Positions 8,346-17,679 of a stretch of DNA of 62,872 nt are shown piece by piece. The notes under the pieces are model-generated. The model ran no database searches. It was given only the letters and a program-made list of their open reading frames with translations, and was not told where the DNA came from. This stretch comes from Bacillota bacterium. Lineage in GTDB: Bacteria > Bacillota > Clostridia > Acetivibrionales > DSM-1351. The stretch lies in contig JAEZKZ010000068.1 of the NCBI GenBank assembly GCA_023415305.1, positions 1-62,872 on the forward strand, read 5' to 3'. Both the position numbers and the translations under genes were made by a program. Every line of letters starts with the position of its first letter. Position 1 is the stretch's first letter.

Positions 8346-9914
8346 ATGTCTCTGGAGTTGGTAAAAGAGGCCTTTAAGGTAAACAATTTATTAGGTGAGG
8401 ATACAATTCAGACAGTTATCGAAAATGATATAATAGTCCCGGATACTAAGCCGGACATTGCCAGAGTGCTTCTTCTAGACGGAGATGTTTTCGTTACTGG
8501 CTGTGATACAGGGACAGACAGGGTAGTTACTTCAGGCTGTATTGTATGTAAAATCCTTTATATTCCCGATGATGAAGCAAGAAGTGTAAAGAGCATTATA
8601 TCAAATATTCCTTTTTCCTATACTCTTGACGTACCTGGGGTAAGAGGCGGAATGAAATGCAGAACAAAAGGCCTCTTGGAGCATATGGATTATAATCTTC
8701 TCAACGGAAGAAAAATAAATATCAGAACAATCCTGACTCTGAACTGTAAGGCAAATGATGAAATTGAGAGGGAGTATTGTTCCGGTGTGTCAGGACTTGA
8801 GGATGTTCAGGTCTTAAAGGATAACGTAATGCTCAATTCCTATCTGGGGAGTAACAAGGTTAATTACGTTATTAAGGAGGACCTCGAACTGCCGTCAAGT
8901 AAACCTACTATAGCAGAGATCCTAAAAAACGATGTTAAAATTTCAGGGAAGGATTTCAAGATTGCTGACGGGAAGGTTGTTGTGAGGGGTGATATATCGG
9001 TTTCAACACTCTATATCGCAGATGATGATAATAGAAGCCTTCAATACATGGAAAATGAAATAGCTTTTAATCAAATTATGGAGCTTGACGGTGCAGACGA
9101 AGATACCCTGATAGATGTTGACTATGATTTGATAGACTATAAGGTTGAAGCTTTGGAGGATAGTGACGGCGAGCTTAGAAACATACGGGCCGAAGTAAAT
9201 TTGAACCTATATGTTGACGGAACCTGCAGCAGAGAGGTTGAGGTTTTGTCCGATGCATACAGCCCAAAAGCCAGGCTTTCTTTGGAAAAAAATATTATTG
9301 AGCTCGACGAATTGTTTGCTGAAAACAGAAGCCAGATAATAATAAAGGATGTTGTTAATCTTGCAGACTGTTCTCCGGAGGTCTCAGAAATATTCAATGT
9401 TATAAGCAAATACAGTATTTCAGATCTAAGAGTAGAAGAGGATAGGGTTATTATCGAAGGAGCAGTTCAGAATAATTTACTATATCTTGCCAATAGTGAT
9501 GAACAGCCAATATTCAACTTCAAGAAAGATATACCTTTTAAGCAGGAGATAGACATAAAGGGTGCAAATAGGGACATGAAGCCTGAAATAGCCCTAGAGC
9601 TTGAGCACTGCAACTACAGTATGGTTTCTTCCGACCAGGTGGAGATAAGGGTTGTAATTGGGGTGAAAACAAGGGTTGAAACAAAAAAGAAGATACCTGT
9701 GGTGAATAAGGTTGTTGAGGGACTCGCAGATGAGAAGAAAATTCAATCCATGCCAAGTATAATAATATATATTACACAGCCGGAGGATAGTTTGTGGAAA
9801 ATTGCGAAGAAATATGGCACAACTGTGGATACTTTAATGAAAGTTAACAATATTAACGAAAGAGATGTTTTGACTGTAGGTCAGCAAATATTAGTACTGA
9901 AAAAAGTTATATAG
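8346..9914 (+). CDS. sipL: SPOCS/DUF3794-LysM spore morphogenesis protein (SipL-like)
   Basis: 522 residues. Repeated DUF3794/SPOCS modules occupy most of the chain: the segment around TIQTVIENDIIVPDTKPDIA recurs as VIKEDLELPSSKPTIAEIL and IIIKDVVNLADCSPEVSEIF. A C-terminal LysM domain covers roughly residues 472-520 (QPEDSLWKIAKKYGTTVDTL, ending GQQILVL). In C. difficile, SipL links SpoIVA to the forespore coat through its LysM domain, and clostridia typically carry this gene beside veg and ispE, as here. Start ATG 8346 has GGGGAGG upstream. There is no signal peptide, consistent with a mother-cell cytosolic coat factor. A strong terminator follows. Confidence 0.88.
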   Translation: MSLELVKEAFKVNNLLGEDTIQTVIENDIIVPDTKPDIARVLLLDGDVFVTGCDTGTDRVVTSGCIVCKILYIPDDEARSVKSIISNIPFSYTLDVPGVRGGMKCRTKGLLEHMDYNLLNGRKINIRTILTLNCKANDEIEREYCSGVSGLEDVQVLKDNVMLNSYLGSNKVNYVIKEDLELPSSKPTIAEILKNDVKISGKDFKIADGKVVVRGDISVSTLYIADDDNRSLQYMENEIAFNQIMELDGADEDTLIDVDYDLIDYKVEALEDSDGELRNIRAEVNLNLYVDGTCSREVEVLSDAYSPKARLSLEKNIIELDELFAENRSQIIIKDVVNLADCSPEVSEIFNVISKYSISDLRVEEDRVIIEGAVQNNLLYLANSDEQPIFNFKKDIPFKQEIDIKGANRDMKPEIALELEHCNYSMVSSDQVEIRVVIGVKTRVETKKKIPVVNKVVEGLADEKKIQSMPSIIIYITQPEDSLWKIAKKYGTTVDTLMKVNNINERDVLTVGQQILVLKKVI

Positions 9915-9973
9915 ATTCACGCGATTGTTGTACTTTCTAAGATTCAATATAGTTAATATTTTTTGAAATACGG

Positions 9974-10001
9974 GTGCCTGTTAATACAGGCACTTTTTAT
10001 T
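9974..10001 (+). terminator. terminator after the sipL-like gene
   Basis: GTGCCTG (9974-9980), loop TTAATA, CAGGCAC (9987-9993), then TTTTTATT. The rest of 9915-10253 is AT-rich and carries the ispE promoter. Confidence 0.92.
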
Positions 10002-10191
10002 GTGTGGAAAATAATACATTCCTCTACTGTCTATTGTAAGAAATCTAGTAAAATGACGTAATATATTCAGATTATTTATTAATAGTTAAAGTAATTTAAG
10101 CAAATGGTTAATAATTACAAAAATGGATGTATTAATAGTTGGGCTTTTTTAATACTGATAACGTTCAAAGTACTATCAATGTTGATTCTTA

Positions 10192-10220
10192 TTGATAATA
10201 AATTGTATTTTGTATATAAT
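10192..10220 (+). promoter_or_regulatory. sigma-A promoter of ispE-gntR
   Basis: TTGATA (10192-10197), 17-nt spacer, TATAAT (10215-10220), ending 33 nt before the ispE start codon. Confidence 0.8.
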
Positions 10221-10253
10221 GTACCTAAACTATTTGTTAAAGGAAGAAAATAA

Positions 10254-11102
10254 ATGATTTCATTTGAGGCACATGCAAAGATTAATTTATCTTTGGATGT
10301 ATTGGGAAAAAGGGATGACGGTTATCATACCCTTCAGATGATAATGCAGACAATACAGTTACATGATACTATATCTGTTTATGAAATACCAGCCGGTGTG
10401 GAAATTATATGTAAGGCTCCGTTTGTACCCAATAACAGCTCAAATATTGCGTATAAGGCAGCTGAGTTAATACTCCAGCGTTACGGAATTAAAAGTGGCG
10501 TTAAAATAGAGATAGTCAAGAAAATACCTGTTGCTGCCGGCCTGGCAGGCGGAAGCACTGATGCTGCCGCAGTACTTAAAGGAATTAACAATATGTTTTC
10601 ATTGGGTATTGAGGAGGCTGATCTGAAACAATTGGGAAAAACAATTGGGGCAGATGTTCCGTATTGTATTATGGGAGGAACTGCTCTGGCTGAAGGTATA
10701 GGAGAAAAACTTACTGCATTGGCTTCACCGGGAAATATCCCACTGCTGCTGGTAAAACCCAGAATAGGTGTCTCTACAGCCTGGGTATACAAAAATTTTG
10801 ATTTGAAAAGAGTGAAGGAAAGGCCGGATACACAGCTCCTGATTTCTGCGGTTGAGGCAGGGGATATAAGGACTTTGGCAGTCAACATGAAGAATGTTCT
10901 TGAGAGTGTAACCCGACAAAAATATCCGGTAATAGAAAACATAAAAAACGAGTTAGTTAAGCTGGGAGCTCTTGGAAGTATGATGAGCGGCAGCGGGCCT
11001 ACAGTTTTTGGGATATTTGAGGATATTGAAAAAGCACAATATGCATTTAATAAACTAAAAAGCAGTAAACATGAGTGTATATTAACACAAACGTTTAATT
11101 AA
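10254..11102 (+). CDS. ispE: 4-diphosphocytidyl-2-C-methyl-D-erythritol kinase
   Basis: GHMP-family kinase of the MEP isoprenoid pathway; phosphorylates CDP-methylerythritol with ATP. 282 residues, the standard length. The N-terminal AHAKINLSLDVLGKRDDGYH signature and the glycine-rich ATP loop (PVAAGLAGGSTDAA, about residues 92-105) are clear. The C-terminal GHMP motif MMSGSGPTVFGIF is also present. Start ATG 10254 with AAAGGAAG upstream and a good promoter. Eleven bases separate its stop from the GntR gene, so they are likely co-transcribed, as ispE is with purR in Bacillus, though the regulator here is of a different family. Confidence 0.97.
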   Translation: MISFEAHAKINLSLDVLGKRDDGYHTLQMIMQTIQLHDTISVYEIPAGVEIICKAPFVPNNSSNIAYKAAELILQRYGIKSGVKIEIVKKIPVAAGLAGGSTDAAAVLKGINNMFSLGIEEADLKQLGKTIGADVPYCIMGGTALAEGIGEKLTALASPGNIPLLLVKPRIGVSTAWVYKNFDLKRVKERPDTQLLISAVEAGDIRTLAVNMKNVLESVTRQKYPVIENIKNELVKLGALGSMMSGSGPTVFGIFEDIEKAQYAFNKLKSSKHECILTQTFN

Positions 11103-11113
11103 GGAGGACAGCT

Positions 11114-11797
11114 ATGGCAGGTAAATTAGCAAAAATAAATCTTAATGACTATAAGCCGTTGAGAGAGGTTATATTTAATTCACTGAGAGAAGCAATCATT
11201 ATAGGAGAGCTTCGTCCCGGTGAAAGACTGATGGAGGTTCAGCTTGCCGAAAAAATGGGTGTAAGCAGAACTCCTGTAAGAGAAGCCATCAGAAAACTTG
11301 AACTGGAAGGACTTGTGGACATGATTCCCAGAAAAGGTGCTCATGTTGCTGAGCTTTCAATAAAGGACATAATGGATGTACTTGAAGTACGTGCTTCTCT
11401 GGATGGTCTGGCAACAGCTCTTGCGGCAGAAAGAATTACCGATGATGAATTAAAGGAATTAAAACACATAAATGGTCAGTTTACTCAATATATTGAAAAA
11501 GAAAATTTAAACGGCTCAATAAAAAAGGATGCCGAGTTCCATGATATAATTTACAGGGCTTCCAGAAATGATAAGCTTATTACCATATTAAATAATCTCA
11601 GAGAGCAGGTTCAGAGGTTCAGAGTAATTTACCTTAAGGATTACAATAGCCCGAAGAATCTTATTAAAGAGCACAACGATATATTTGAAGCTATATCCTT
11701 AAGATCAATTGAAGCATCAAGGAGCCTTGCAAAAACACATATATTAAATCAGGAAGCTACCATATTGAACTCCATCAAAATGCAAAAAAATAAATAG
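11114..11797 (+). CDS. GntR-family (FadR/FCD subgroup) transcriptional regulator
   Basis: 227 residues. The N-terminal winged helix spans about residues 18-80 (GERLMEVQLAEKMGVSRTPV, then REAIRKLELEGLVDMIPRKG). An all-helical FCD effector domain follows, with VLEVRASLDGLATALAAERI and FHDIIYRASRNDKLITIL; the latter contains the conserved His-Asp region of the metal/ligand pocket. AAGGAGG precedes ATG 11114. It is in an operon with ispE; its ligand and targets cannot be deduced. No operator-like palindrome was noted in the ispE promoter. Confidence 0.9.
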   Translation: MAGKLAKINLNDYKPLREVIFNSLREAIIIGELRPGERLMEVQLAEKMGVSRTPVREAIRKLELEGLVDMIPRKGAHVAELSIKDIMDVLEVRASLDGLATALAAERITDDELKELKHINGQFTQYIEKENLNGSIKKDAEFHDIIYRASRNDKLITILNNLREQVQRFRVIYLKDYNSPKNLIKEHNDIFEAISLRSIEASRSLAKTHILNQEATILNSIKMQKNK

Positions 11798-11983
11798 CAA
11801 GGTACCTAATCAGCAGACATTTTTAGATTTTTTGTATATAATAATTTGTATATAGTAAATTGTATAACAATGACATAGAAATAAGATTTTTCTACAATTG
11901 AAAAGATATAATATGAACATCAACATTTATTGATTGTATGTAGAAACAAATGTAGAAAACACTTTTCAGGAAAAGGATAATAT

Positions 11984-13597
11984 ATGTGGTTTAATGAATT
12001 TTTATCAAAATACAAATCCGGAATATCTCATGAGTTCTTGTTTTATTTTAATGTAAAGGATTTAATGGATAATACCAGAAATTTATTCAGATATCTGGAT
12101 GATGAATTCATAAAGCAGAGAAATTTTAGTATTGTTGCTTTTTATGATATATCAAGAGGCCTTACATTTTTAGAACCTTCCATGGAACGTGAATTCAACA
12201 TGATCACTGGAAATGAGGTTTCAAATCTGTTTCGCTCAATGCCTTCGAAAATATTCCCATATATAGACACTGCACTCAGAAGTACAAAGATGGCATTGTT
12301 TATTGACCATGCCGAAAAAATTGTACCGGCCGGCGACCTGGGAAGCATGACCCTCGAGGAAAGAATGGCTTTGATCTGGTTGTCTGAATGGTCCGTGAAT
12401 CCAAGAATATCAGCAGTGGGAAGCACCATATTTATGCTGGCTGACAATCTGGCCGACATCAGCAGGGAATTTTTGAAGCCGGCCTACCGTATCGAGCCTG
12501 TTCTGGTAGAACTACCAAATGAAGAAGAAAGAAAGAGTTATATAAAATATCTGCTTGAGGACAAGACGGCACATTCGGAAATTTCTCTGGAGGAGTTCGC
12601 AAAACTGTCATCAGGACTGAACAGAAAAAGTATCAAGGATATAAAGCTCAAGGCGGAAGCTGAAGGAGTGCCAATAACCTTTGATTTCATTAAGCAGAAA
12701 AAACATGATGTTTTACAGAAGGAGTACGGAGATGTACTTGAATTCATATATCCTGAGATAGATTTTGATAATCTTGGAGGTATGGAGGCCGCAAAGGCCT
12801 ACCTGACAAAAAATATAATAGAGCCTATCAGAAGGGGCGATTCAAGAAGAGTTCCGATGGGAATACTTCTATGTGGACCATCAGGTACGGGTAAGACGTT
12901 ACTGGTTGAAGCATTGGCCAAGTCAAGTGGTTTTAACTGCGTCAAGATAGACATGTCCAGAATACTGGGGCAGTATGTGGGTGAAAGTGAAAAGAATTTT
13001 AAGAAATGTTTGCTGGGAGCAAAGTCACAGGAGCCTGTAATAGTGTTTGTTGACGAAATCGACACTGCTTTCAGAAGAGGTGAATCCGGAGATAGCGGTG
13101 TAAGCAGAAATATTTTCAGTGAATTTTTACAGTTCACCAGTAATACAAATAATAGGGGAAGAATTATATTTATAGCAGCAACAAACAGACCTGACCTTCT
13201 TGACGCTGCACTGAAGAGAGCAGGAAGATTTGATAAAAAGATACCTATACTCCTGCCAGAGCTGGAGGAGAGGGCTCAGATATTTAAAATTGTTATTAAC
13301 AAGTATTGCATAGATACAAACATTCAGGATTTCCTGCCGTATTCAAAGATTGCAGAGAATTATACCGGCGCAGAGATAGACACTGTTGTAAGGAAAGCCT
13401 ATGAGCTGGCCTGCAATAAAAAAGAAGGGCACCCGGTAATAACAGGTACTATACTAAAGGAAGCTTTGAAAAAATGCAGACCGAGCACTCAGGATGTAGA
13501 ATATATGACAGAATTGGCTCTTGCAGAGTGTGACGATATAGACTTGCTGCCAAAGAAATACTGGGCTAGATTTGAAAAAGTATCAAAACAGGCATAA
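11984..13597 (+). CDS. AAA+ ATPase with degenerate N-terminal and active C-terminal module (Ycf46/Vps4-like)
   Basis: 537 residues. The N-terminal half looks like a decayed AAA fold: there is no Walker A, but a Walker-B-like MALFIDHAEKIV stretch and a LPNEEERKSYIKYLL segment remain. The C-terminal half is a complete classical AAA module: Walker A CGPSGTGKT (about residues 296-304), a pore-loop-like LGQYVGESEK, Walker B VIVFVDEID (about 351-359), sensor-1 IAATNRPDLLDAALKRAGRF with the arginine finger, and a four-helix lid (YTGAEIDTVVRKAYELA). Classical AAA proteins of this type thread or remodel protein polymers. The next gene is PspA/IM30, an ESCRT-III relative, so a Vps4-like role on PspA is a reasonable inference but not shown. 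No transmembrane segment or protease domain is present. Confidence 0.85.
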   Translation: MWFNEFLSKYKSGISHEFLFYFNVKDLMDNTRNLFRYLDDEFIKQRNFSIVAFYDISRGLTFLEPSMEREFNMITGNEVSNLFRSMPSKIFPYIDTALRSTKMALFIDHAEKIVPAGDLGSMTLEERMALIWLSEWSVNPRISAVGSTIFMLADNLADISREFLKPAYRIEPVLVELPNEEERKSYIKYLLEDKTAHSEISLEEFAKLSSGLNRKSIKDIKLKAEAEGVPITFDFIKQKKHDVLQKEYGDVLEFIYPEIDFDNLGGMEAAKAYLTKNIIEPIRRGDSRRVPMGILLCGPSGTGKTLLVEALAKSSGFNCVKIDMSRILGQYVGESEKNFKKCLLGAKSQEPVIVFVDEIDTAFRRGESGDSGVSRNIFSEFLQFTSNTNNRGRIIFIAATNRPDLLDAALKRAGRFDKKIPILLPELEERAQIFKIVINKYCIDTNIQDFLPYSKIAENYTGAEIDTVVRKAYELACNKKEGHPVITGTILKEALKKCRPSTQDVEYMTELALAECDDIDLLPKKYWARFEKVSKQA

Positions 13598-13777
13598 TTA
13601 CCAAATAATATGTCAAAAGGATATTCTGTAAAAGTTAATTACCGTTAAACCAATTGTCGCCTTTTACGCTGATAGTAATTGACTTTAGATGCTTTTTATT
13701 ATAAATTTAAAGTATTGAATATTTTGGAATTACAAGCTTAATTTAAATATACTACCATATTTTAAGGAGGAATTATA

Positions 13778-14509
13778 ATGGGTTTATTTAGCAGACTTGG
13801 ACAGATGTTCAGAGGCTTTTTCGGGTTATTTGTCGGAGGTTTGGAGGAAAGAAATCCCGAAGCACTGTTTGAAGATATTAAAAATCAAATTGATAAAGCA
13901 AGGCGAGAAGCAGAACATCAGATAATTGAAATCCAGACAAGTGCTGAAATGATAAAGATAGAAATGAAAAATGCAGAAAGAAATCTCAACGCTATTAAAG
14001 CCAGAGTGGAATCAGCTTCAAGAACCGGAGACAAGGAACTTCTGGTTGAACTTCTTGTTCAGGAAGAAGAATATCAGACAGTGTTTGAAACCCATAAAGC
14101 CACATATGAAAATGCAATGGTTCAGGTTGAGAAGATTCGTGAAGACTACAAGATATTCGAATCAGAAATGAATGCCAAGCTCAATGAACTCAAAACACTC
14201 AAGTCTCAGGCAAAAATGGCGAATCTCCGTGAAAACATTAATTCAGTTAACGCTCAGTACACATCAAAGAACAGCCGGGTTGGCAGCGTAAATGATAACC
14301 TTGACAGAGCACGTGAAATAGTAAATAAAAAGACTGCAAGAGCAAATGCTGTTGAGTCTCTTAACAATGATAACATTGACATGAAATTGAAGAGACTTGA
14401 CATGAATTCGGCAAGAGACAGGGCAAAAGCAAGGGCTGAAGCTATGCTTGGCGGTGACAATGGTGGTTTTGAAGTGAAAGAGAAGACCGAAAACAAGGCT
14501 TCAAATTAA
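13778..14509 (+). CDS. pspA: PspA/IM30 family membrane-associated protein
   Basis: 243 residues, nearly entirely helical. The first ~20 residues form an amphipathic helix (GLFSRLGQMFRGFFGLF), the membrane-binding element of PspA/Vipp1. Long charged coiled-coil helices follow (KARREAEHQIIEIQTSAEMI and AKMANLRENINSVNAQYTSK). PspA/Vipp1 proteins belong to the ESCRT-III superfamily and assemble into rods and rings that protect or remodel membranes. Start ATG 13778 is preceded by AAGGAGG. No PspF or PspBC is seen; the neighbours are an AAA+ ATPase upstream and an integral coiled-coil protein downstream. The C-terminal tail is charged and poorly conserved. Confidence 0.9.
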   Translation: MGLFSRLGQMFRGFFGLFVGGLEERNPEALFEDIKNQIDKARREAEHQIIEIQTSAEMIKIEMKNAERNLNAIKARVESASRTGDKELLVELLVQEEEYQTVFETHKATYENAMVQVEKIREDYKIFESEMNAKLNELKTLKSQAKMANLRENINSVNAQYTSKNSRVGSVNDNLDRAREIVNKKTARANAVESLNNDNIDMKLKRLDMNSARDRAKARAEAMLGGDNGGFEVKEKTENKASN

Positions 14510-14557
14510 TAAAGAATAATTCATGCAAACTATAGGTTACCGGAGACAATCATCAAT

Positions 14558-15049
14558 ATGGGAATAGTTATTCGTAGAGCAGAAAAAGCTGATTTATCAA
14601 GAATTACGGAAATATACAATTGGGCGGTTGAAAATACAACTGCCTCATTTGATATTAACCCACAAACTATTGAACAGAGAGCAGTTTGGTTTTCACATTA
14701 TAACCAGAAGCACCCTCTGATAGTATGTGAAGTTGACGGCTTTGTGGCAGGATATGCCTGCCTGTCGGAATTCAGGGTAAAGGAAGGCTATAAAAATACT
14801 TGTGAAATGTCGGTTTATATTGATCCCAATTTTCAAAACAAAGGAATTGGTAACAGATTAATGGGAGAAATAATTGAGCTGGGCAAGAATAATGGTTTTC
14901 ATACCATCATTTCGGTCATTACCTCAGATAATGAGGTAAGTATAAAAATGCATGAAAAATATGGGTTTATTCTGTCCGGACATTTAAAAGAGGCAGGGTT
15001 TAAATTTGGAAGATATCTGGATTGTTTATTTTACCAGTTATTCGTTTAG
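14558..15049 (+). CDS. GNAT N-acetyltransferase, phosphinothricin/methionine-sulfoximine (PAT) type
   Basis: 163 residues. It opens with VIRRAEKADLSRITEIYNWA and has the PAT-like segment TTASFDINPQTIEQRAVWF. The acetyl-CoA loop is VYIDPNFQNKGIGNRLM (around residues 90-106), and the C-terminal MHEKYGFILSGHLKEAGFKF completes the fold. Such enzymes acetylate amino-acid-like toxins; the real substrate here is unknown. It lies between pspA and the membrane coiled-coil gene with short gaps on the same strand, but its start has only a GGAG about 12 nt upstream. It may simply be a passenger in the cluster. Confidence 0.85.
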   Translation: MGIVIRRAEKADLSRITEIYNWAVENTTASFDINPQTIEQRAVWFSHYNQKHPLIVCEVDGFVAGYACLSEFRVKEGYKNTCEMSVYIDPNFQNKGIGNRLMGEIIELGKNNGFHTIISVITSDNEVSIKMHEKYGFILSGHLKEAGFKFGRYLDCLFYQLFV

Positions 15050-15154
15050 ATAGCTTGATAGACGAATAGAAATGAGAAAATAGAAAAGTTTTTATTATTA
15101 AGACATGTTTATTGACTATACGTAGGGCTATACAGCAGCGGAATGAGGATTGTT

Positions 15155-15979
15155 ATGAACGGAAACTTATTTTATAGTGCAATTTTCAGATTTAGAAATA
15201 TTACTACTCTGATTTTCTGGAGTGCACTTGTATTTTTAATTAGCGGGGCACCTGACCTTCAGGGAGCAACAATAAATGGTATTGATATTACAACACTAGC
15301 CACGGGAGCTTATGGTGCAGGGGCTCTTCTATATGTTGTACTTGTGATTCAGAGTATGTTTAGCAAAAGTTTTTTGGAAGAAGTGCAAAGAAAAGAAAAG
15401 AAAAAAGAGATAAACAGATTAAATAGGGAATGCTCCAGGCTGTCATCACAGACTAAAAATTATGCTACCCCTGTTCAGAGACAGAAACTCAGAAAAATAA
15501 TGCAGGATAAGGATGATATCTTTAACTCCTTAAAGAGGGGTGACGGGCATAGCTATCTAAAGGAAAAGATAGTGGAAAAAAGCTTAAACCTCGTAATTTC
15601 ATATACAAGGCTTATGACAAATTACTCTATCAGAAGTAAGGAATTATCCGAAATAAATATAAGCGATCTAATGAATAAAATTAACGCAAACCGAAGAAAG
15701 TTAAGTTTCATGAAAGATGACAGAACCTACGAAGATGTAAAAAGCATAATTGAGATGGATGAACAGGTAATTAACAGAGTCAAGGAAGAAAAGAATGAAC
15801 TTGAAAGAATACATGCCAGATTGGATTATATAGAGAGCATGCTCAGTATGTTTAAACACCAGATTGTATCAAGTATTGAATCAGAAGAAATGGTTGAAAA
15901 GCTCGAGACAGCAGTAAATGAGGCAACTGCTCTGGACAATGTATTACAGGAAAGAAGACGAAATCAGATAAGAATGTAA
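15155..15979 (+). CDS. uncharacterised membrane-anchored coiled-coil protein
   Basis: I do not recognise this family. About 274 residues if started at ATG 15155, which has a GAGG site 6 nt upstream; the in-frame ATG 15143 lacks one. Two hydrophobic segments near the N-terminus (around residues 15-31 and 52-68) flank a short loop containing ITTLATGAYGAG. The remaining ~200 residues are charged and helical, with strong coiled-coil character (ESMLSMFKHQIVSSIESEEM), and should lie in the cytoplasm. It is placed between the pspA/acetyltransferase genes and the FapA-like gene. A membrane anchor or receptor for PspA or for the AAA+ ATPase would fit, but that is only suggested by position. Confidence 0.7.
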   Translation: MNGNLFYSAIFRFRNITTLIFWSALVFLISGAPDLQGATINGIDITTLATGAYGAGALLYVVLVIQSMFSKSFLEEVQRKEKKKEINRLNRECSRLSSQTKNYATPVQRQKLRKIMQDKDDIFNSLKRGDGHSYLKEKIVEKSLNLVISYTRLMTNYSIRSKELSEINISDLMNKINANRRKLSFMKDDRTYEDVKSIIEMDEQVINRVKEEKNELERIHARLDYIESMLSMFKHQIVSSIESEEMVEKLETAVNEATALDNVLQERRRNQIRM

Positions 15980-16047
15980 TACAAGCAACAGTAATTAATC
16001 GTAAATACCGGCTAATTGTTTGAATTTACAATTTAGGGGGCAAGCCC

Positions 16048-17625
16048 ATGAAATTTTCCACTGTCTATTCTTCTCCATATATAGAAATAACCAGATGTGA
16101 AGATGGATTTTATCTTGAGTCCTTTAAGAAAGGCTTAAATGTTGATGAATTTAATAAGATAATCGGTGCACATCCAGAAATACAAATTAATAATTTTACA
16201 GTTATAAAGGAAGCTTTGGTCTTTGCTCCTCAGCCTGCCCGCAAGTTTGCCCTGTCAAAAGAGCGAGTGGCCGTAGACATATCGGGAGATGGATTAAAAG
16301 CTTTTATTACTTTAAATGTAGGCGCAACTGAAATAGAGGGACCTGAAATAATCAGAGAAATAGTTGGTAAACTAAACGAAAAGGGTGTCGTCTATGGGAT
16401 TAAAAAAGAGGTCCTTTTAAATTTATATGCAGGGAAACCTATGTTAATAGCTGAGGGTACTTTACCTGAAAACGGCAAAGATTCGCAGAATACATATTAC
16501 CAGCTGAAAGAGATAAAACCTGAGGTTAAGGAAGATGGAAACGTCGATCATTATGAGTTAAATCTTATTAATATGGTTCAAAAGGGTGACTGGCTTGGAG
16601 AAAAAATTCATGCAACTCCGGGCAAGGAAGGTAAAACTGTACGAGGGACAATTCTTAAGCCAATGCCTGGGAAGAATTATCCTCTGTTATATGACAAGAA
16701 GACAGTAACCGAAGTTGTTGAGGAAAATAAAACAACACTTTTTGCACTAAGGAATGGCGCGGTTTACTTTCAGGGAGACAGTGTAGGGGTATCAAACCAT
16801 CTTGAAATAAAGGAAAATATCGGCGTTAAAACGGGTAACGTAGAATTTGATGGCTTTCTAACAGTTAAAGGGACAGTAGAGGACAACTACTCTGTCGCTT
16901 CAACAAAGGATATTGAAATTCTTGGTGAGTATGGGGTAGGGAGTGTAAAAGAAATTACCAGCTCAGAGGGCAGTATATATATAAAAGGCGGGATTGCCGG
17001 AAGAGGAAAAACCATAATTAGATGTAAGAAAAACCTGTATCTGAAGTATGTTGCAGATGCAGATATAATATGTGATGGAAGTGTACATGTTGGCTTTTAT
17101 TGCTTGAATAGTAATATAACAGCCAAGGAAGTTATACTGGACTCTATGAAGGGACAGATAATGGGCGGAAGTATTAATGCTGAGATAAGAGTAATTTCAG
17201 CAATTATCGGTTCTCCCAGTGAGAAGCGTACATATATAAGTGTCAGTGGTTTCGACAGAAATAGTTATAAGCATAAATTGGATGAAATGAATGATAAAAT
17301 AGAGGCTACTAAAATTGAAGTCACAAAATATAAACAGCAATTAGCTATATTCTCAAATCTTTATGATGGTGGACAAGTCCGAAAGGAACAGTTCGACGCC
17401 ATAAACGAGAAATATAATTCACTAAAAACAGAATTAACGGAAACAGAAGAAAATAAGAGAAATATGGTTAATTACTTGAAGACAAAAGGTGAAGGTGAAG
17501 TATCCATACTAAAAAAAGCATTCCCGAATACAATTCTTGAAATAAAGAGGATTCAAAAGGAAATACATAAACCTGTACTTAGAGTAAGTTATTACTATCA
17601 TGAAGGAACAGTCAAGGAACTATAG
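16048..17625 (+). CDS. fapA: FapA-like (DUF342) polymer-forming protein
   Basis: 525 residues. The central and C-terminal parts carry the DUF342 signature: GDWLGEKIHATPGKEGKTV, GAVYFQGDSVGVSNHLEI and a glycine-rich right-handed beta-helix of about eight turns (GSIYIKGGIAGRGKTII through MKGQIMGGSINAEI). A coiled coil (about residues 410-475) and a short C-terminal domain follow. DUF342 proteins are called flagellar assembly protein A after one member, but many occur away from flagellar genes, as here. Start ATG 16048 follows AGGGGGC. It lies between the membrane coiled-coil gene and the GAF protein on the same strand. The function in this setting is unknown. Confidence 0.85.
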   Translation: MKFSTVYSSPYIEITRCEDGFYLESFKKGLNVDEFNKIIGAHPEIQINNFTVIKEALVFAPQPARKFALSKERVAVDISGDGLKAFITLNVGATEIEGPEIIREIVGKLNEKGVVYGIKKEVLLNLYAGKPMLIAEGTLPENGKDSQNTYYQLKEIKPEVKEDGNVDHYELNLINMVQKGDWLGEKIHATPGKEGKTVRGTILKPMPGKNYPLLYDKKTVTEVVEENKTTLFALRNGAVYFQGDSVGVSNHLEIKENIGVKTGNVEFDGFLTVKGTVEDNYSVASTKDIEILGEYGVGSVKEITSSEGSIYIKGGIAGRGKTIIRCKKNLYLKYVADADIICDGSVHVGFYCLNSNITAKEVILDSMKGQIMGGSINAEIRVISAIIGSPSEKRTYISVSGFDRNSYKHKLDEMNDKIEATKIEVTKYKQQLAIFSNLYDGGQVRKEQFDAINEKYNSLKTELTETEENKRNMVNYLKTKGEGEVSILKKAFPNTILEIKRIQKEIHKPVLRVSYYYHEGTVKEL

Positions 17626-17679
17626 AAGTAATTTGAAAATTAGGTATTCATAGAGTTTAACTATAGGGGGTAGCTGAAT

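Noticed and set aside
10481..10942. 153-residue minus-strand frame within ispE
   Set aside because: It lies entirely inside ispE, which has a full set of GHMP motifs, and has no ribosome site.
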